DNA of 64,000 nucleotides from contig NZ_CP045929.1 of assembly GCF_009664835.1 (NCBI RefSeq), positions 3,162,001 to 3,226,000 on the forward strand, given 5' to 3'. The DNA is from Allosaccharopolyspora coralli (GTDB lineage Bacteria; Actinomycetota; Actinomycetes; Mycobacteriales; Pseudonocardiaceae). Shown one piece after another: positions 43,939 to 53,046 of the stretch (the stretch's first letter is position 1; each line of letters begins with the position of its first letter). A program made the position numbers and the translations under genes. The notes beneath the pieces were generated by a model. The model saw nothing but the letters and a program-made list of their open reading frames with translations. It did not search any database and was not told the origin of the DNA.

Positions 43939-44070
43939 CCGAGCAGCACCGCCGTGCTCGCTGGGGACACTGCAGGGTCCGTCCGCGTCGTCACGAAAAT
44001 CGGCTTCGCCCGAGCCGGAACCACAGGCCACCGACTCCTCCGGTTCGAGCGGTCGCTGCGCTGAGCGCGG

Positions 44071-44544
44071 TCAGCGCACCGGACCGACGGTGTGCGGTGG
44101 CAGGAAGTCCGTCACCCGCCCGGGAATCCGGAACACGGCGTTCGGCGAGCCCGCCGCAGCCCAGGTGGCGTCGAACCGCAGCAGGTCCTCGTCGACGAGC
44201 AGCGTCATCGACGAGGAGTGCCCGAGTGGCGGTACCCCGCCGATGCTGAACCCGGTGACCTTCTTGACGTAGGCCGCGTCCGCCTTGGCCAGGTTCGTGC
44301 CGAGGACGCGGGAGAGGGCGGCCTCGTCCACCCGGTTGACGCCGCTGACCAGGACCAGCACCGGAGCGTCGCCCGGTTCCGTGCGGAACACCAAGGACTT
44401 GACGATCTGGGCCTGTTCGCAGTTCAGCGCTCGAGCGGCGTCCGCCGCGGTGCGTGTCGAGTCGGGCATCTCGACGACCTCGAGGTCGAGCCCCATCTCA
44501 CCGAGCCGGTTCTGGAACTGCCGCGCGCGTCGCCCGACACTCAT
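44071..44544 (-). CDS. YbaK/ProX-type aminoacyl-tRNA deacylase
   Basis: 157 residues. LEVVEMPDSTRTAADAARAL with the conserved acidic segment, IVKSLVFRTEPG (the catalytic Lys segment), LVLVSGVNRVDEAALS and GFSIGGVPPLGH are the YbaK-domain hallmarks. Such proteins deacylate mischarged Cys- or Ala-tRNA(Pro). ATG 44544 has AGGAG upstream; a longer start at 44568 is possible. It lies beside rpsA. Confidence 0.9.
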   Translation of the reverse strand: MSVGRRARQFQNRLGEMGLDLEVVEMPDSTRTAADAARALNCEQAQIVKSLVFRTEPGDAPVLVLVSGVNRVDEAALSRVLGTNLAKADAAYVKKVTGFSIGGVPPLGHSSSMTLLVDEDLLRFDATWAAAGSPNAVFRIPGRVTDFLPPHTVGPVR

Positions 44545-44672
44545 GAGCCGCTTCGCTCCTCTCCGCATGGCCGAGTACGCCGCCGCGACGTCGAACGGCC
44601 CCGCACCTGCACGAGGTACGGGGCCGTTCGAGTCGACGAGCGGTGCCCTCGGCGGGTCACCACGTCAGTGGA

Positions 44673-46208
44673 TCATGCACCGCCGGAGAGCTTCTCCCGC
44701 AGTGCGGCGAGCTGGGCGTCGCTGGCCAGCGAGCCACCGTCGTCCTGCTGCTGCTGCTGCGGCTGCTGCTGCGGCTGCTGCTGCTGGTTCTCGGCAGCAG
44801 GCGCGGACGAGGAGTAGTTGCCGCCCTGCTCCTCGGCGGCACCCGCGGCGGCAGCCTCCGCGTCGGCCTCGGCGGCCTTCTGGACCTGCTTCATGTGCTG
44901 CTCGTAGCGGGCGTGGGCCTCGCCGTACTGACGCTCCCACTCCTCGCGCTGCTTCTCGAAGCCTTCCTGCCACTCCTGGGTCTCGACGTCGAAGCCCTCG
45001 GGGTAGATGTAGTTGCCCTCGGCGTCGTACTCGGCGGCCATGCCGTACTGCGTCGGGTCGAACTCCGAGTCCGGCGTGAAGCCCTCGTTGGCCTGCTTGA
45101 GCGACAGCGAGATGCGGCGACGCTCCAGGTCGATGTCGATGACCTTGACCATCGCGTCGTCGTTGACCTGGACGACCTGCTCCGGGATCTCCACGTGACG
45201 CTCGGCCAGCTCGGAGATGTGCACCAGGCCCTCGATGCCCTCCTCGACGCGGACGAACGCACCGAACGGCACCAGCTTGGTGACCTTGCCCGGCACGATC
45301 TGCCCGATCGCGTGGGTGCGGGCGAACTGACGCCACGGGTCTTCCTGGGTGGCCTTCAGCGACAGCGAGACGCGCTCGCGGTCCATGTCGACGTCGAGGA
45401 CCTCGACGGTGACTTCCTGGCCGACCTCGACGACCTCGCTCGGGTGGTCGATGTGCTTCCAGGACAGCTCCGAGACGTGCACCAGACCGTCGACACCACC
45501 GAGGTCGACGAACGCACCGAAGTTGACGATGGAGGACACGACGCCCTTGCGGACCTGACCCTTCTGCAGCTGGTTGAGGAACTCGCTGCGAACCTCGGAC
45601 TGCGTCTGCTCCAGCCAGGCACGGCGAGACAGGACCACGTTGTTGCGGTTCTTGTCCAGCTCGATGATCTTGGCTTCGAGCTCCCGCCCGACATAGGGCT
45701 GCAGGTCGCGGACGCGGCGCATCTCGACCAGCGAGGCGGGCAGGAAGCCGCGGAGCCCGATGTCGAGGATGAGGCCACCCTTGACGACCTCGATGACGCT
45801 GCCCTTGACCGGCTCGTCGGAGTCCTTGAGGTTCTCGATCGTGCCCCAGGCGCGCTCGTACTGCGCGCGCTTCTTGGACAGGATCAGACGACCTTCCTTG
45901 TCCTCCTTCTGGAGAACGAGCGCCTCGACGAAGTCGCCGACCTCGACGACCTCGGCCGGGTCGACGTCGTGCTTGATCGAGAGTTCACGGGAGGGAATGA
46001 CGCCTTCGGTCTTGTAACCGATGTCGAGGAGGACCTCGTCACGGTCGACCTTGACGATGGTGCCCTCGACGATGTCGCCATCGTTGAAGTACTTGATGGT
46101 CTTGTCGATGGCGGCGAGGAAGTCCTCCGCCGTCCCGACGTCGTTCACGGCGACCTGCTGCTGCTGAGGGGCTGCGTCAGTCGGGACAGTGGTGGTGTCG
46201 GTGGACAT
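44673..46208 (-). CDS. rpsA: 30S ribosomal protein S1
   Basis: 511 residues with four S1 domains, recognisable in GDIVEGTIVKVDRDEVLLDI (about 45-64), VKGSVIEVVKGGLILDI, VRKGVVSSIVNFGAFVDLGG and VPGKVTKLVPFGAFVRVEEG, each with the RNA-binding pattern. It is essential for translation of structured mRNA. The C-terminal tail ends in a Gln-rich run (NQQQQPQQQPQQQQQ) encoded by CAG repeats, and the N-terminus has PQQQQ. ATG 46208 was chosen; a frame to 46466 is open but unsupported. Confidence 0.97.
   Translation of the reverse strand: MSTDTTTVPTDAAPQQQQVAVNDVGTAEDFLAAIDKTIKYFNDGDIVEGTIVKVDRDEVLLDIGYKTEGVIPSRELSIKHDVDPAEVVEVGDFVEALVLQKEDKEGRLILSKKRAQYERAWGTIENLKDSDEPVKGSVIEVVKGGLILDIGLRGFLPASLVEMRRVRDLQPYVGRELEAKIIELDKNRNNVVLSRRAWLEQTQSEVRSEFLNQLQKGQVRKGVVSSIVNFGAFVDLGGVDGLVHVSELSWKHIDHPSEVVEVGQEVTVEVLDVDMDRERVSLSLKATQEDPWRQFARTHAIGQIVPGKVTKLVPFGAFVRVEEGIEGLVHISELAERHVEIPEQVVQVNDDAMVKVIDIDLERRRISLSLKQANEGFTPDSEFDPTQYGMAAEYDAEGNYIYPEGFDVETQEWQEGFEKQREEWERQYGEAHARYEQHMKQVQKAAEADAEAAAAGAAEEQGGNYSSSAPAAENQQQQPQQQPQQQQQDDGGSLASDAQLAALREKLSGGA
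44745..44786. repeat. CTG/CAG triplet repeat inside rpsA
   Basis: On the plus strand ctg runs alternate with cgg (ctgctgctgctgctgcgg then ctgctgctgcgg and more ctg). It codes for the Gln-rich tail of S1, a plausible site of length change. Confidence 0.8.
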
Positions 46209-46535
46209 CAGGTGGGTTGCTCCGGTACGGATTGGTTTGGTCGTTGTGATCTTGAGCTGGTGCACCAGAAGAGGGCTTGCGACCGCCGTTCCCACCGGGG
46301 CTGACCCGTGGGAATGCAGTACCGGGCGACTGACCGAGATCGATCGGACCCCCGGGCCGCGAGCGTCACGTCCGGGTGCTACCACCCAGGTTAGACGCTC
46401 CACGACAAAAGACCTAAGGCGCGGGCGGTATCGTACGCGCTTTCTCGATCGCCGGGCAAACCACATACCTCACCGGGCGGCGGCCCCCGTCGGCGACCTT
46501 CGGTTCCCAGTCTCGCACATCCCTGGAGGAACACT
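46209..46535. other. Divergent intergenic region of rpsA and a methyltransferase gene
   Basis: 327 bp with no gene. It must hold the rpsA leader (leftward) and the methyltransferase promoter (rightward). A TATCGT near 46429 could be a -10 box for the rightward gene. I see no stable riboswitch-like fold by eye. Confidence 0.4.
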
Positions 46536-47384
46536 GTGACCAGCGGCGATGCCGAACACGCCTCGGCGGAGCAACTGCTCGGCACGGTCGGGGTGAGCAC
46601 GCGCGAGGTCAGCGCGGCGGAATCGCGCACGGCGAGCCGGTTGTGGTGGGACGCCGACGCCGACGATTACCAGAACGAGCACGGCGATTTCCTCGGCCTC
46701 AGTGATTTCGTGTGGTGCCCGGAACGGCTCCGTGAGGCCGAAGCCGGATTGCTCGGCGAGGTCGCCGGCGCGCGCGTGCTCGAGGTGGGCTGCGGATCGG
46801 CGTCCTGCGCGCGCTGGCTGCGCCTGCAGGGGGCCGAGGTGGTCGCGATGGACATCTCCGCAGGGATGCTGCGCCATGCCGCCGACGGCAACAGCGCCGG
46901 AGGCGTCGAGGTTCCCCTGGTCCAGGCGAGCGCGGACGTACTCCCGTTCGCCACCGAGTCCTTCGACGTGGCGTGCTCGGCCTTCGGCGGGGTGCCGTTC
47001 GTCGCCGACTCCGGCGCGGTGATGCACGAGGTCGCGCGGGTGCTGCGTCCCGGCGGCCGCTGGGTCTTCTCGGTCACACACCCGATGCGCTGGATCTTCC
47101 CGGACGACCCCGGGCCGGAGGGACTGACCGCCATCCAGTCGTACTTCGACCGTAGCCCCTACGTCGAGATCGACGAGTCCGACCGCGCGACCTACGTGGA
47201 GCACCACCGCACACTCGGCGACTACGTCCGCCAGCTCAACGCGGCGGGGCTGCGTCTGGTGGACCTCGTCGAGCCGGAGTGGCCGGAGGACCTGACTGCG
47301 ATCTGGGGGCAGTGGAGCCCGTTGCGGGGGAGACTGTTCCCCGGGACGTCGATCTTCTCCTGCGTGCTCGAACCGTCAACTTAG
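46536..47384 (+). CDS. Class I SAM-dependent methyltransferase
   Basis: 282 residues. Motif I reads VLEVGCGSASCARWLRLQGA near 78, followed by VVAMDISAGML, DVLPFATESFDVACSAFG and EVARVLRPGGRWVFSV, the usual UbiE/COQ5-type arrangement. GTG 46536 has GGAGGAA 7 nt upstream. The C-terminal part includes RATYVEHHRTLGDYVRQL, a feature of an actinobacterial subgroup next to rpsA. Substrate unknown. Confidence 0.92.
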   Translation: MTSGDAEHASAEQLLGTVGVSTREVSAAESRTASRLWWDADADDYQNEHGDFLGLSDFVWCPERLREAEAGLLGEVAGARVLEVGCGSASCARWLRLQGAEVVAMDISAGMLRHAADGNSAGGVEVPLVQASADVLPFATESFDVACSAFGGVPFVADSGAVMHEVARVLRPGGRWVFSVTHPMRWIFPDDPGPEGLTAIQSYFDRSPYVEIDESDRATYVEHHRTLGDYVRQLNAAGLRLVDLVEPEWPEDLTAIWGQWSPLRGRLFPGTSIFSCVLEPST

Positions 47385-47527
47385 AGGACATCGGGGACTT
47401 GGGCAGGTGGTCCGGTACCGCAGCCCCGGTGCGCGCCTCGCCGGCGCTGAGGCTCCGCCGTCCGACCCACCGAGCAGGAACCTTCTGTCAGCAGTTCTCA
47501 CCCACCGAACTTCCGAGGAGCGTGCCG

Positions 47528-48481
47528 GTGACCACCGCCCAGGCCCTCATGGACAGCCAGGTAGCCCGGCTGCGGACGCTGGATCCGCGGTTGCCGTCCA
47601 CGTACCGCCTCCCCAGCGGCGAGCCGGTGATGGCGCGCCTGCGGGACGGCAGCGGAGTGGCGGGGATCGCGGTCCGCACCAGCCACCGTCCGGGATCGTT
47701 GCAGAGCTTGTGGTCGGCGAGCGAGAGCGCGGAGCTGTTCCCGCTGCTCGGCGACCACCCCCGCGAGGGGATGGACGCGCTGCTGCACGCGTGGCGGGAA
47801 CAGCTCGCGGACGAAGGGATGCCCGACCGCGACTCCTCGTGCGTCGTGACCTGGCCGAGCCGGGACGTCGAGGCCACGCGTGCGCTGTTGGACCACGGGT
47901 TCACACCGCTGTCGTGTCTCGCGGTGCGATCGACGCCACCCGGCGATGCAGAGTTAATTCCGAGACCGCCTGGCACCGTAACTATTCGTCGGGCGGGGCC
48001 GGACGACCTCGACACGGTGGTCGAGTTCACGCTGAAAGAACTCGAGTACGCCGCGCTGGTCGGCGCCTCCGTGCACCGCCCCGACGCCGCCACGCTCAAA
48101 CGGACGGCCGCACACGTGCGCCTGCACGGCAGCGGACCGGACGGACGCGACCCCGTCTGGATCGCCGAGCGCGACGGGGTGCCGGTCGGACTCGCCGAGT
48201 GCGGCTGGACCGACACCGCCCAGCACCACAGTGGACGGAGGCTGCGACCCGGACGGTGGGCCTACGTCAACTGCGTCTCGGTCGACGAGCAGGCACGCGC
48301 GACCGGGGTCGGCCGTGAGCTTATGGCCACCGCCCACCACGAGTTCGCCCGTGCCCAGGTGCTCGGCAGCTACCTGTACTACAACCCACCCAACCCGCTG
48401 TCCTCGGTGTTCTGGCCCCGGCAGGGATACCGGCCACTGTGGACGATATGGGAGGTGCGACCGGCGACCGCGGTGCGCTGA
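47528..48481 (+). CDS. GNAT-family acetyltransferase, two-domain
   Basis: 317 residues. The C-terminal GNAT domain shows VWIAERDGVPVGLAE, then GRWAYVNCVSVDEQARATGVG (the V..RG.G acetyl-CoA loop reads ARATGVGREL) and SVFWPRQGYRPLW at the end. The N-terminal ~150 residues form a second domain probably of degenerate GNAT type. GTG 47528 lies 7 nt after GAGGAG; GTG 47522 is too close to it. Substrate unknown. Confidence 0.85.
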   Translation: MTTAQALMDSQVARLRTLDPRLPSTYRLPSGEPVMARLRDGSGVAGIAVRTSHRPGSLQSLWSASESAELFPLLGDHPREGMDALLHAWREQLADEGMPDRDSSCVVTWPSRDVEATRALLDHGFTPLSCLAVRSTPPGDAELIPRPPGTVTIRRAGPDDLDTVVEFTLKELEYAALVGASVHRPDAATLKRTAAHVRLHGSGPDGRDPVWIAERDGVPVGLAECGWTDTAQHHSGRRLRPGRWAYVNCVSVDEQARATGVGRELMATAHHEFARAQVLGSYLYYNPPNPLSSVFWPRQGYRPLWTIWEVRPATAVR

Positions 48482-48483
48482 AC

Positions 48484-48510
48484 CCTCGGGCCGGCACACC
48501 CGGCCCGAGG
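48484..48510 (+). terminator. Stem-loop terminator after the GNAT gene
   Basis: Perfect 11-bp arms cctcgggccgg (48484-48494) and ccggcccgagg (48500-48510) around cacac start 3 bp after the stop. The right arm is directly followed by a ribosome-site-like AGGAAGG. Confidence 0.8.
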
Positions 48511-48519
48511 AAGGACGCC

Positions 48520-49094
48520 GTGGAGATCGTCGCCGACCGCGTGCGGATTCACAGGACCGCACGGCCCGCTCCTGCACCCCACGTCGGTGCACGTCAGGAC
48601 CGGCGAAATCCGCCTCGTCACGGGCGAACCAGGCTCGGGGCGCACCGAGCTCGCCCTGGCCCTGTCCGGTCGAATGTGCCCCACGCGGCTGCGTGCGTCC
48701 CGACGGCTCACCCCGCAGCGCCCGTCGGCGACGTTGCGTCTCCGTTGTCGACGCGCACCCGGAATCACCGCGCCCGACGATGTGTCCTCAGACTCCGATG
48801 TGGACGGAAGGGTCTCCGGTGGGTGGCCCAGGCCCGCCGCGTCGATTCCGAGCGTGTCCGCGGAATGCGGCGAGCACAGCACCACGACCGCGAGTCCGCG
48901 ATCGGCGTGGCGTTGCGCCGTCGAGTGCCAGGACGCCGGATCACTGCAGTGACGGCCGGGCCAGTCGACAGGGCACGCACGGAACGACGTGCTGCGGCGA
49001 GATCTCGTGCGGCTGCGGTACGGCGCGCTGTACCTCTACGCCGACCCCTACGACAGGCTCGGCTCGGCTCCGTCCTCACCGCCGTCGTCATAGA
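48520..49094 (+). pseudogene. Decayed ABC transporter ATPase region
   Basis: GTG 48520, after GAGGAAGG, begins VEIVADRVRIHR; then the frame shifts and continues HGPLLHPTSVHVRTGEIRLV and TGEPGSGRTELALALSGRM, whose GEPGSGRT is a Walker A loop. A further shift separates VSVVDAHPE from ITAPDDVSS. After that the plus strand makes no sense, but the minus strand of 48815-48960 reads HADRGLAVVVLCSPHSADTL, an ATPase-tail-like stretch. A last plus-strand piece is NDVLRRDLVRLRYGALYLYA then DPYDRLGSA. So the locus looks frameshifted and perhaps rearranged. The region to 49204 has no intact gene. Confidence 0.5.
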
Positions 49095-49204
49095 CGACCA
49101 CGTGCCAGTCGCGCGGACGGCAGCCCGGGGGTGACGATCCCGCGCGACCTCGTCACCCCCGGGGTGCCCCGCGGAGGTGACGAGCCCGCGCGCGATCGTG
49201 ACGA

Positions 49205-49648
49205 TCAGTCCTGGGGCAGCGCCTCGACGGCGTCGAGCGGGTCGACGGCCGGCTCGTCGATCGGGTCGTCGTACCGCGCGATCTCGATCAGGTTGCCGTC
49301 CGGGTCGCGCACGTACAACGAGGTGATCGGGCCGAGTGACCCGGTGCGCGCCACCGGCCCCTCCTCGATCCGCACGTCGTTGGACCGCAGGTGCGCCTGC
49401 ACCTCGCTGATCGCACTGGACGTCACGAAGCACAAGTTCGCCGAGCCCGGCACCGGGTGCGTCGCGGTCGGCTCCACCAGTTCGCTCGCCGCGTGCAGCT
49501 TCACGGTCTGCTGGCCGAAGCTCACCGCGCGACGGTCACCCGGAAACGTCTGCGCCTTCATGCCCAGGATGAGCTCGTAGAAATCCACGGCCCGATCGAC
49601 ATCGGCGACGGTGAGGACCAGGTGGTCCACTCTGTCGATGTTGATCAT
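49205..49648 (-). CDS. VOC-family metalloprotein (glyoxalase/dioxygenase fold)
   Basis: 147 residues. Starts MINIDRVDHLVLTVADVDRAVDFYELILGM, the first beta-alpha-beta-beta module with metal His in DHLVLTV, and ends SLYVRDPDGNLIEIARY with the metal Glu. The central part VKLHAASELVEP supplies another His. It is a single-unit glyoxalase-like protein, possibly a resistance or dioxygenase-type enzyme. ATG 49648 has AGGAGG upstream; a longer GTG start at 49720 lacks one. Confidence 0.9.
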   Translation of the reverse strand: MINIDRVDHLVLTVADVDRAVDFYELILGMKAQTFPGDRRAVSFGQQTVKLHAASELVEPTATHPVPGSANLCFVTSSAISEVQAHLRSNDVRIEEGPVARTGSLGPITSLYVRDPDGNLIEIARYDDPIDEPAVDPLDAVEALPQD

Positions 49649-49806
49649 GATCCTCCTGTCGGGTCGACCACGCGCTTGTCGCGCAGCCTGCGTGCCACCC
49701 GTTGCTCGGGCGGCGGCCACAGGACACGCAGGCTAACGAAAGCCCCACCGGCGGCGACGCGGCGGGTGACCTTGCGGTGACCCGTCGCGTCATCGCGGCC
49801 ACCGTG

Positions 49807-52512
49807 TCAGTGTGCGGCCGAGTCCCATGTCTCGCCGCAGCCGACCGAAACCTCCAGCGGGACGTCGAGCGCGAACGCCGAACCCATCTGGTCGCGCACC
49901 AGCGACTCCACCCGCTCCCGTTCACCGTCGGCGACCTCGATGATGAGCTCGTCGTGAACCTGCAGGAGCATCCGCGACCGCAGGTCGGAGGCTTGCAGCT
50001 CACGGTGCACACCGAGCATCGCGAGCTTGATGATGTCGGCCGCGCTGCCCTGGATCGGCGCGTTGAGCGCCATCCGTTCGGCCATCTCCCGACGCTGCCT
50101 GTTGTCGCTGACCAGGTCCGGCAGATAGCGCCGCCGCCCGAGAACGGTGGCCGTGTAGCCGTCCTTACGCGCCCGGTCGACCACCTCGCGCAGGTAGTCG
50201 CGGACCCGCCCGAACCGAGCGAAGTAGGCGTCCATCTGCTCACGCGCCTCCTCGGTGGAGATCCGCAGCTGCTGGGAGAGACCGAACGCCGAGAGCCCGT
50301 AGGCCAGACCGTAGGACATCGCCTTCACCCGGCGGCGCAGCTCGTGGTCGACCTCGTCGATCGGCACTCCGAACGCCTTCGACGCCACGAAATTGTGCAG
50401 GTCCTCGCCGGTGCGGAACGCCTCGATCAGCCCCTCGTCGCGCGAGAGGTGCGCCATGATGCGCATCTCGATCTGGCTGTAGTCGGCGGTCATCAACTCC
50501 GTGTACCCGCCGCCGACGACGAACACCCCACGGATCCGGCGACCCTCTTCGGTCCGGATCGGGATGTTCTGCAGGTTCGGGTCGGCCGAGGACAACCGCC
50601 CCGTGGCCGCGATGGTCTGATGCAGCGTGGTGTGGATCCGCCCGTCGTCGCCGACCGACTTGATCAGACCCTCCACAGTGGTCTTGAGCCGGGTCGCGTC
50701 GCGGTGCTCCAACATGTGCTGCAGGAACGGGTGTTCGGTCTTCTCGAACAAGCCCTGCAGCGCTTCGGCGTCGGTCGTGTAGCCGGTCTTGGTGCGTTTC
50801 GTCTTCGGCATGTCCAGCTCGTCGAAGAGCACCACCTGAAGCTGCTTCGGCGAGCCGAGGTTGATCTCCTTGCCGATGACCGCGTAGGCCTCCTGCGCGG
50901 CTTCGGTGACCCGGGACGAGAAGTGCGAGTGCAGCTCGGCGAGCTGCTCGGAGTCGACGGCGATGCCCGCGGCCTCCAGCTCCCCCAGCACCGCCAGCAA
51001 CGGCAGCTCGACGTCGGTGAGCAGCGCGCCGCTGTCGATCTCCGCCAGTTCGGCGTCGAGCGCCTCGGCGAGATCGGCGACCGCCCGCGCCCGGACCAGC
51101 TCGGCGGCGGCCGCGTCCGCGCGCACCTGGTCCTCGTCCTCCAGCAGGGACATCTGCCCGTCGTCGCCTCCGGTCTCCGCGCGCAGCTCACGCTGCACGT
51201 ACCGCACGACGAGGTCCTCGAGGTCGAACGACCGTTGCCCTGGCCGGACGAGGTACGCGGCGAGCTGGGTGTCGCTGGTGAGCCCGCGCAGGTGCCACCC
51301 GCGATGCCGGATCGCGTGCAACGGCCCCTTGATGTCGTGGGCCGCCTTCGGGCGTTCCGGGTCGGCGAGCCAGGCGACGAGAGCCTGCTCGGCAGTGTCG
51401 TCGAGTTTCGCGACCTCGACGAAGGCTCCGTGGCCCGAGGCGGTCACGATCGCGATCCCGTCGAGGTCGCCGCCGGCTGCGCTCCACGTCCCGGTGAACG
51501 AGAGCCCGACGCGACGACCGTCGCTCGCGTGGTCGGCGAGCCACCCGGCGACCGCGTCCGGTGCGAGCAGTCCGCCCTCGACGTCGAAGCCTTCCTCCAC
51601 TTCCGGTTCCGCGCTCGACAGCGTCGAGAACAGCCGCTCGCGCAGCACCCGGAACTCGAGGTCGTCGAACAGCCGGTGCACCGCGTCGCGGTCCCACGCC
51701 TGGACCACGAGGTCGTGGGGTCCACGTTCGAGCTCGACGTCGCGCACCAGCTCGGTCAGTTCACGGTTGAGCAGCACGTTGGGGACGTGTGCCCGTAGCG
51801 AGTCGCCCGTCTTGCCCTTGATCTCGTCGACACGATCGACGAGGTCGGCCAGCGAACCGAACTGCTGGATCCACTTGGTGACGGTCTTCTCCCCCACCCC
51901 CGGGATCTTCGGCAGATTGTCCGACGGGTCGCCGCGCAGCGCCGCGAAGTCCGGGTACTGCGCGGGGGTGAGGCCGTACTTGTCCTCGACCGCCTGCGGA
52001 GTGAAGCGGGTGAGCTCGGAGACGCCCTTGGTCGGGTACAGCACGGTGACCTGCTCGGTGACCAGCTGCAGCGAGTCCCTGTCCCCGGTACAGATCGACA
52101 CCGCGAAGCCCTCGGACTCGGCGACGGTGGTCAGCGTCGCGATGACGTCGTCGGCCTCGAAACCCTCCTTGCTCAGGATCGGGATGTTCAGCGCCGTGAG
52201 GACGTCCTGGATGAGCTGGACCTGGCCTTTGAACTCGTCGGGACTGGCACTGCGGTTGGCCTTGTAGTCCTCGAACCGTTCGGCCCGGAAGGTCTTGCGG
52301 GAGACGTCGAAGGCGACGGCGAGATGGGTCGGCTGCTCGTCGCGCAACAGGTTGATGAGCATCGACGTGAAGCCGTACACCGCGTTGGTGTGCTGCCCGG
52401 TGCCGGTCTGGAAGTTCTCCTTCGGCAGGGCGTAGAACGCGCGGTAGGCCATCGAATGGCCGTCGATCAGCAGCAGTCGGCGGTCGTCGGAATGCAGGTC
52501 GTCGGAAGCCAT
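49807..52512 (-). CDS. polA: DNA polymerase I
   Basis: 901 residues. The 5' nuclease domain shows LLLIDGHSMAYRAFYALP and GDRDSLQLV and GDPSDNLPKIPGVGEKTV. The 3'-5' exonuclease domain lacks the usual acidic residues, as in other actinobacterial PolA. The polymerase has TADYSQIEMRIMAHLS (motif A), RRRVKAMSYGLAYGLS (O helix) and QVHDELIIEV (motif C). ATG 52512 is used; TAGACT lies 11 nt upstream on the coding strand, so the leader is very short or absent. Divergent from a PaaI thioesterase, as in the polA-pdtaR region of mycobacteria. Confidence 0.97.
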   Translation of the reverse strand: MASDDLHSDDRRLLLIDGHSMAYRAFYALPKENFQTGTGQHTNAVYGFTSMLINLLRDEQPTHLAVAFDVSRKTFRAERFEDYKANRSASPDEFKGQVQLIQDVLTALNIPILSKEGFEADDVIATLTTVAESEGFAVSICTGDRDSLQLVTEQVTVLYPTKGVSELTRFTPQAVEDKYGLTPAQYPDFAALRGDPSDNLPKIPGVGEKTVTKWIQQFGSLADLVDRVDEIKGKTGDSLRAHVPNVLLNRELTELVRDVELERGPHDLVVQAWDRDAVHRLFDDLEFRVLRERLFSTLSSAEPEVEEGFDVEGGLLAPDAVAGWLADHASDGRRVGLSFTGTWSAAGGDLDGIAIVTASGHGAFVEVAKLDDTAEQALVAWLADPERPKAAHDIKGPLHAIRHRGWHLRGLTSDTQLAAYLVRPGQRSFDLEDLVVRYVQRELRAETGGDDGQMSLLEDEDQVRADAAAAELVRARAVADLAEALDAELAEIDSGALLTDVELPLLAVLGELEAAGIAVDSEQLAELHSHFSSRVTEAAQEAYAVIGKEINLGSPKQLQVVLFDELDMPKTKRTKTGYTTDAEALQGLFEKTEHPFLQHMLEHRDATRLKTTVEGLIKSVGDDGRIHTTLHQTIAATGRLSSADPNLQNIPIRTEEGRRIRGVFVVGGGYTELMTADYSQIEMRIMAHLSRDEGLIEAFRTGEDLHNFVASKAFGVPIDEVDHELRRRVKAMSYGLAYGLSAFGLSQQLRISTEEAREQMDAYFARFGRVRDYLREVVDRARKDGYTATVLGRRRYLPDLVSDNRQRREMAERMALNAPIQGSAADIIKLAMLGVHRELQASDLRSRMLLQVHDELIIEVADGERERVESLVRDQMGSAFALDVPLEVSVGCGETWDSAAH

Positions 52513-52523
52513 CACGCCGTACG

Positions 52524-52529
52524 AGTCTA
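52524..52529 (-). promoter_or_regulatory. -10 box of polA promoter
   Basis: On the minus strand TAGACT lies 11 nt before ATG 52512, or 8 nt before an in-frame GTG at 52515. Initiation would give a leader of only a few nucleotides. Confidence 0.45.
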
Positions 52530-52575
52530 GGGTGAACCCCCGACAGCGATTCGCCGGGACGACGAGGACAGCCGC

Positions 52576-53025
52576 GTGACGACCACCGAGGGCGACAACT
52601 CGCCCACCAGCAACGACAGCCGGATGCCGGGGGCCCTCATCCCCGACGAGGAGACACTGCTGCACCGGATGGGGCTCGAGATCACCGAATGGGACCCCGA
52701 TCGTGTGGTGGGCACCCTTCCGGTGGAGGGCAACCGGCAGAACTACGGTCTGCTGCACGGCGGCGCGAGCGCGGTGCTGGCCGAGACGCTCGGCTCGGTC
52801 GGTTCGGCGTTGCACGCGAGCGCGTTCGGCCGGATCGCGGTCGGCCTGGAGCTGAGCTGCACGCACCACCGAGCCGCCACCGAGGGTTCGGTGACCGGTG
52901 TGGCGACCCCGATCCACCGGGGACGCAGCACGGCCACCTACGAGATCGTCATCACCGACGAGAACGGCAAGCGCACCTGTACCGCGCGTCTGACGTGCGT
53001 ACTCCGCGAGCAGCCGCCGGGCTGA
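52576..53025 (+). CDS. PaaI-type hotdog thioesterase
   Basis: 149 residues. The hotdog motif NYGLLHGGASAVLAETLGSVG has the conserved HGG, with VGLELSCTHHRAATEGSVTGVATPI and GRSTATYEIVITDENGK following. It hydrolyses acyl-CoA thioesters, probably of phenylacetate or ring-cleavage origin or as housekeeping. GTG 52576 is in frame with a ribosome-like GAGGACAG upstream. Its position between polA and pdtaR is conserved in actinobacteria. Confidence 0.9.
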   Translation: MTTTEGDNSPTSNDSRMPGALIPDEETLLHRMGLEITEWDPDRVVGTLPVEGNRQNYGLLHGGASAVLAETLGSVGSALHASAFGRIAVGLELSCTHHRAATEGSVTGVATPIHRGRSTATYEIVITDENGKRTCTARLTCVLREQPPG

Positions 53026-53046
53026 GCGTCCGCCAGAAGCGTCGAG

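Noticed and set aside
48379-48885. 168-codon minus-strand frame as an independent gene
   Set aside because: Most of it overlaps the 3' end of the GNAT gene and the decayed locus in an unlikely composition. Only its first ~30 residues look protein-like, and these are treated as part of the decayed ATPase.
49807-52267. Long plus-strand frames over polA (up to 698 codons)
   Set aside because: They are antisense shadows of a complete, well conserved DNA polymerase I.
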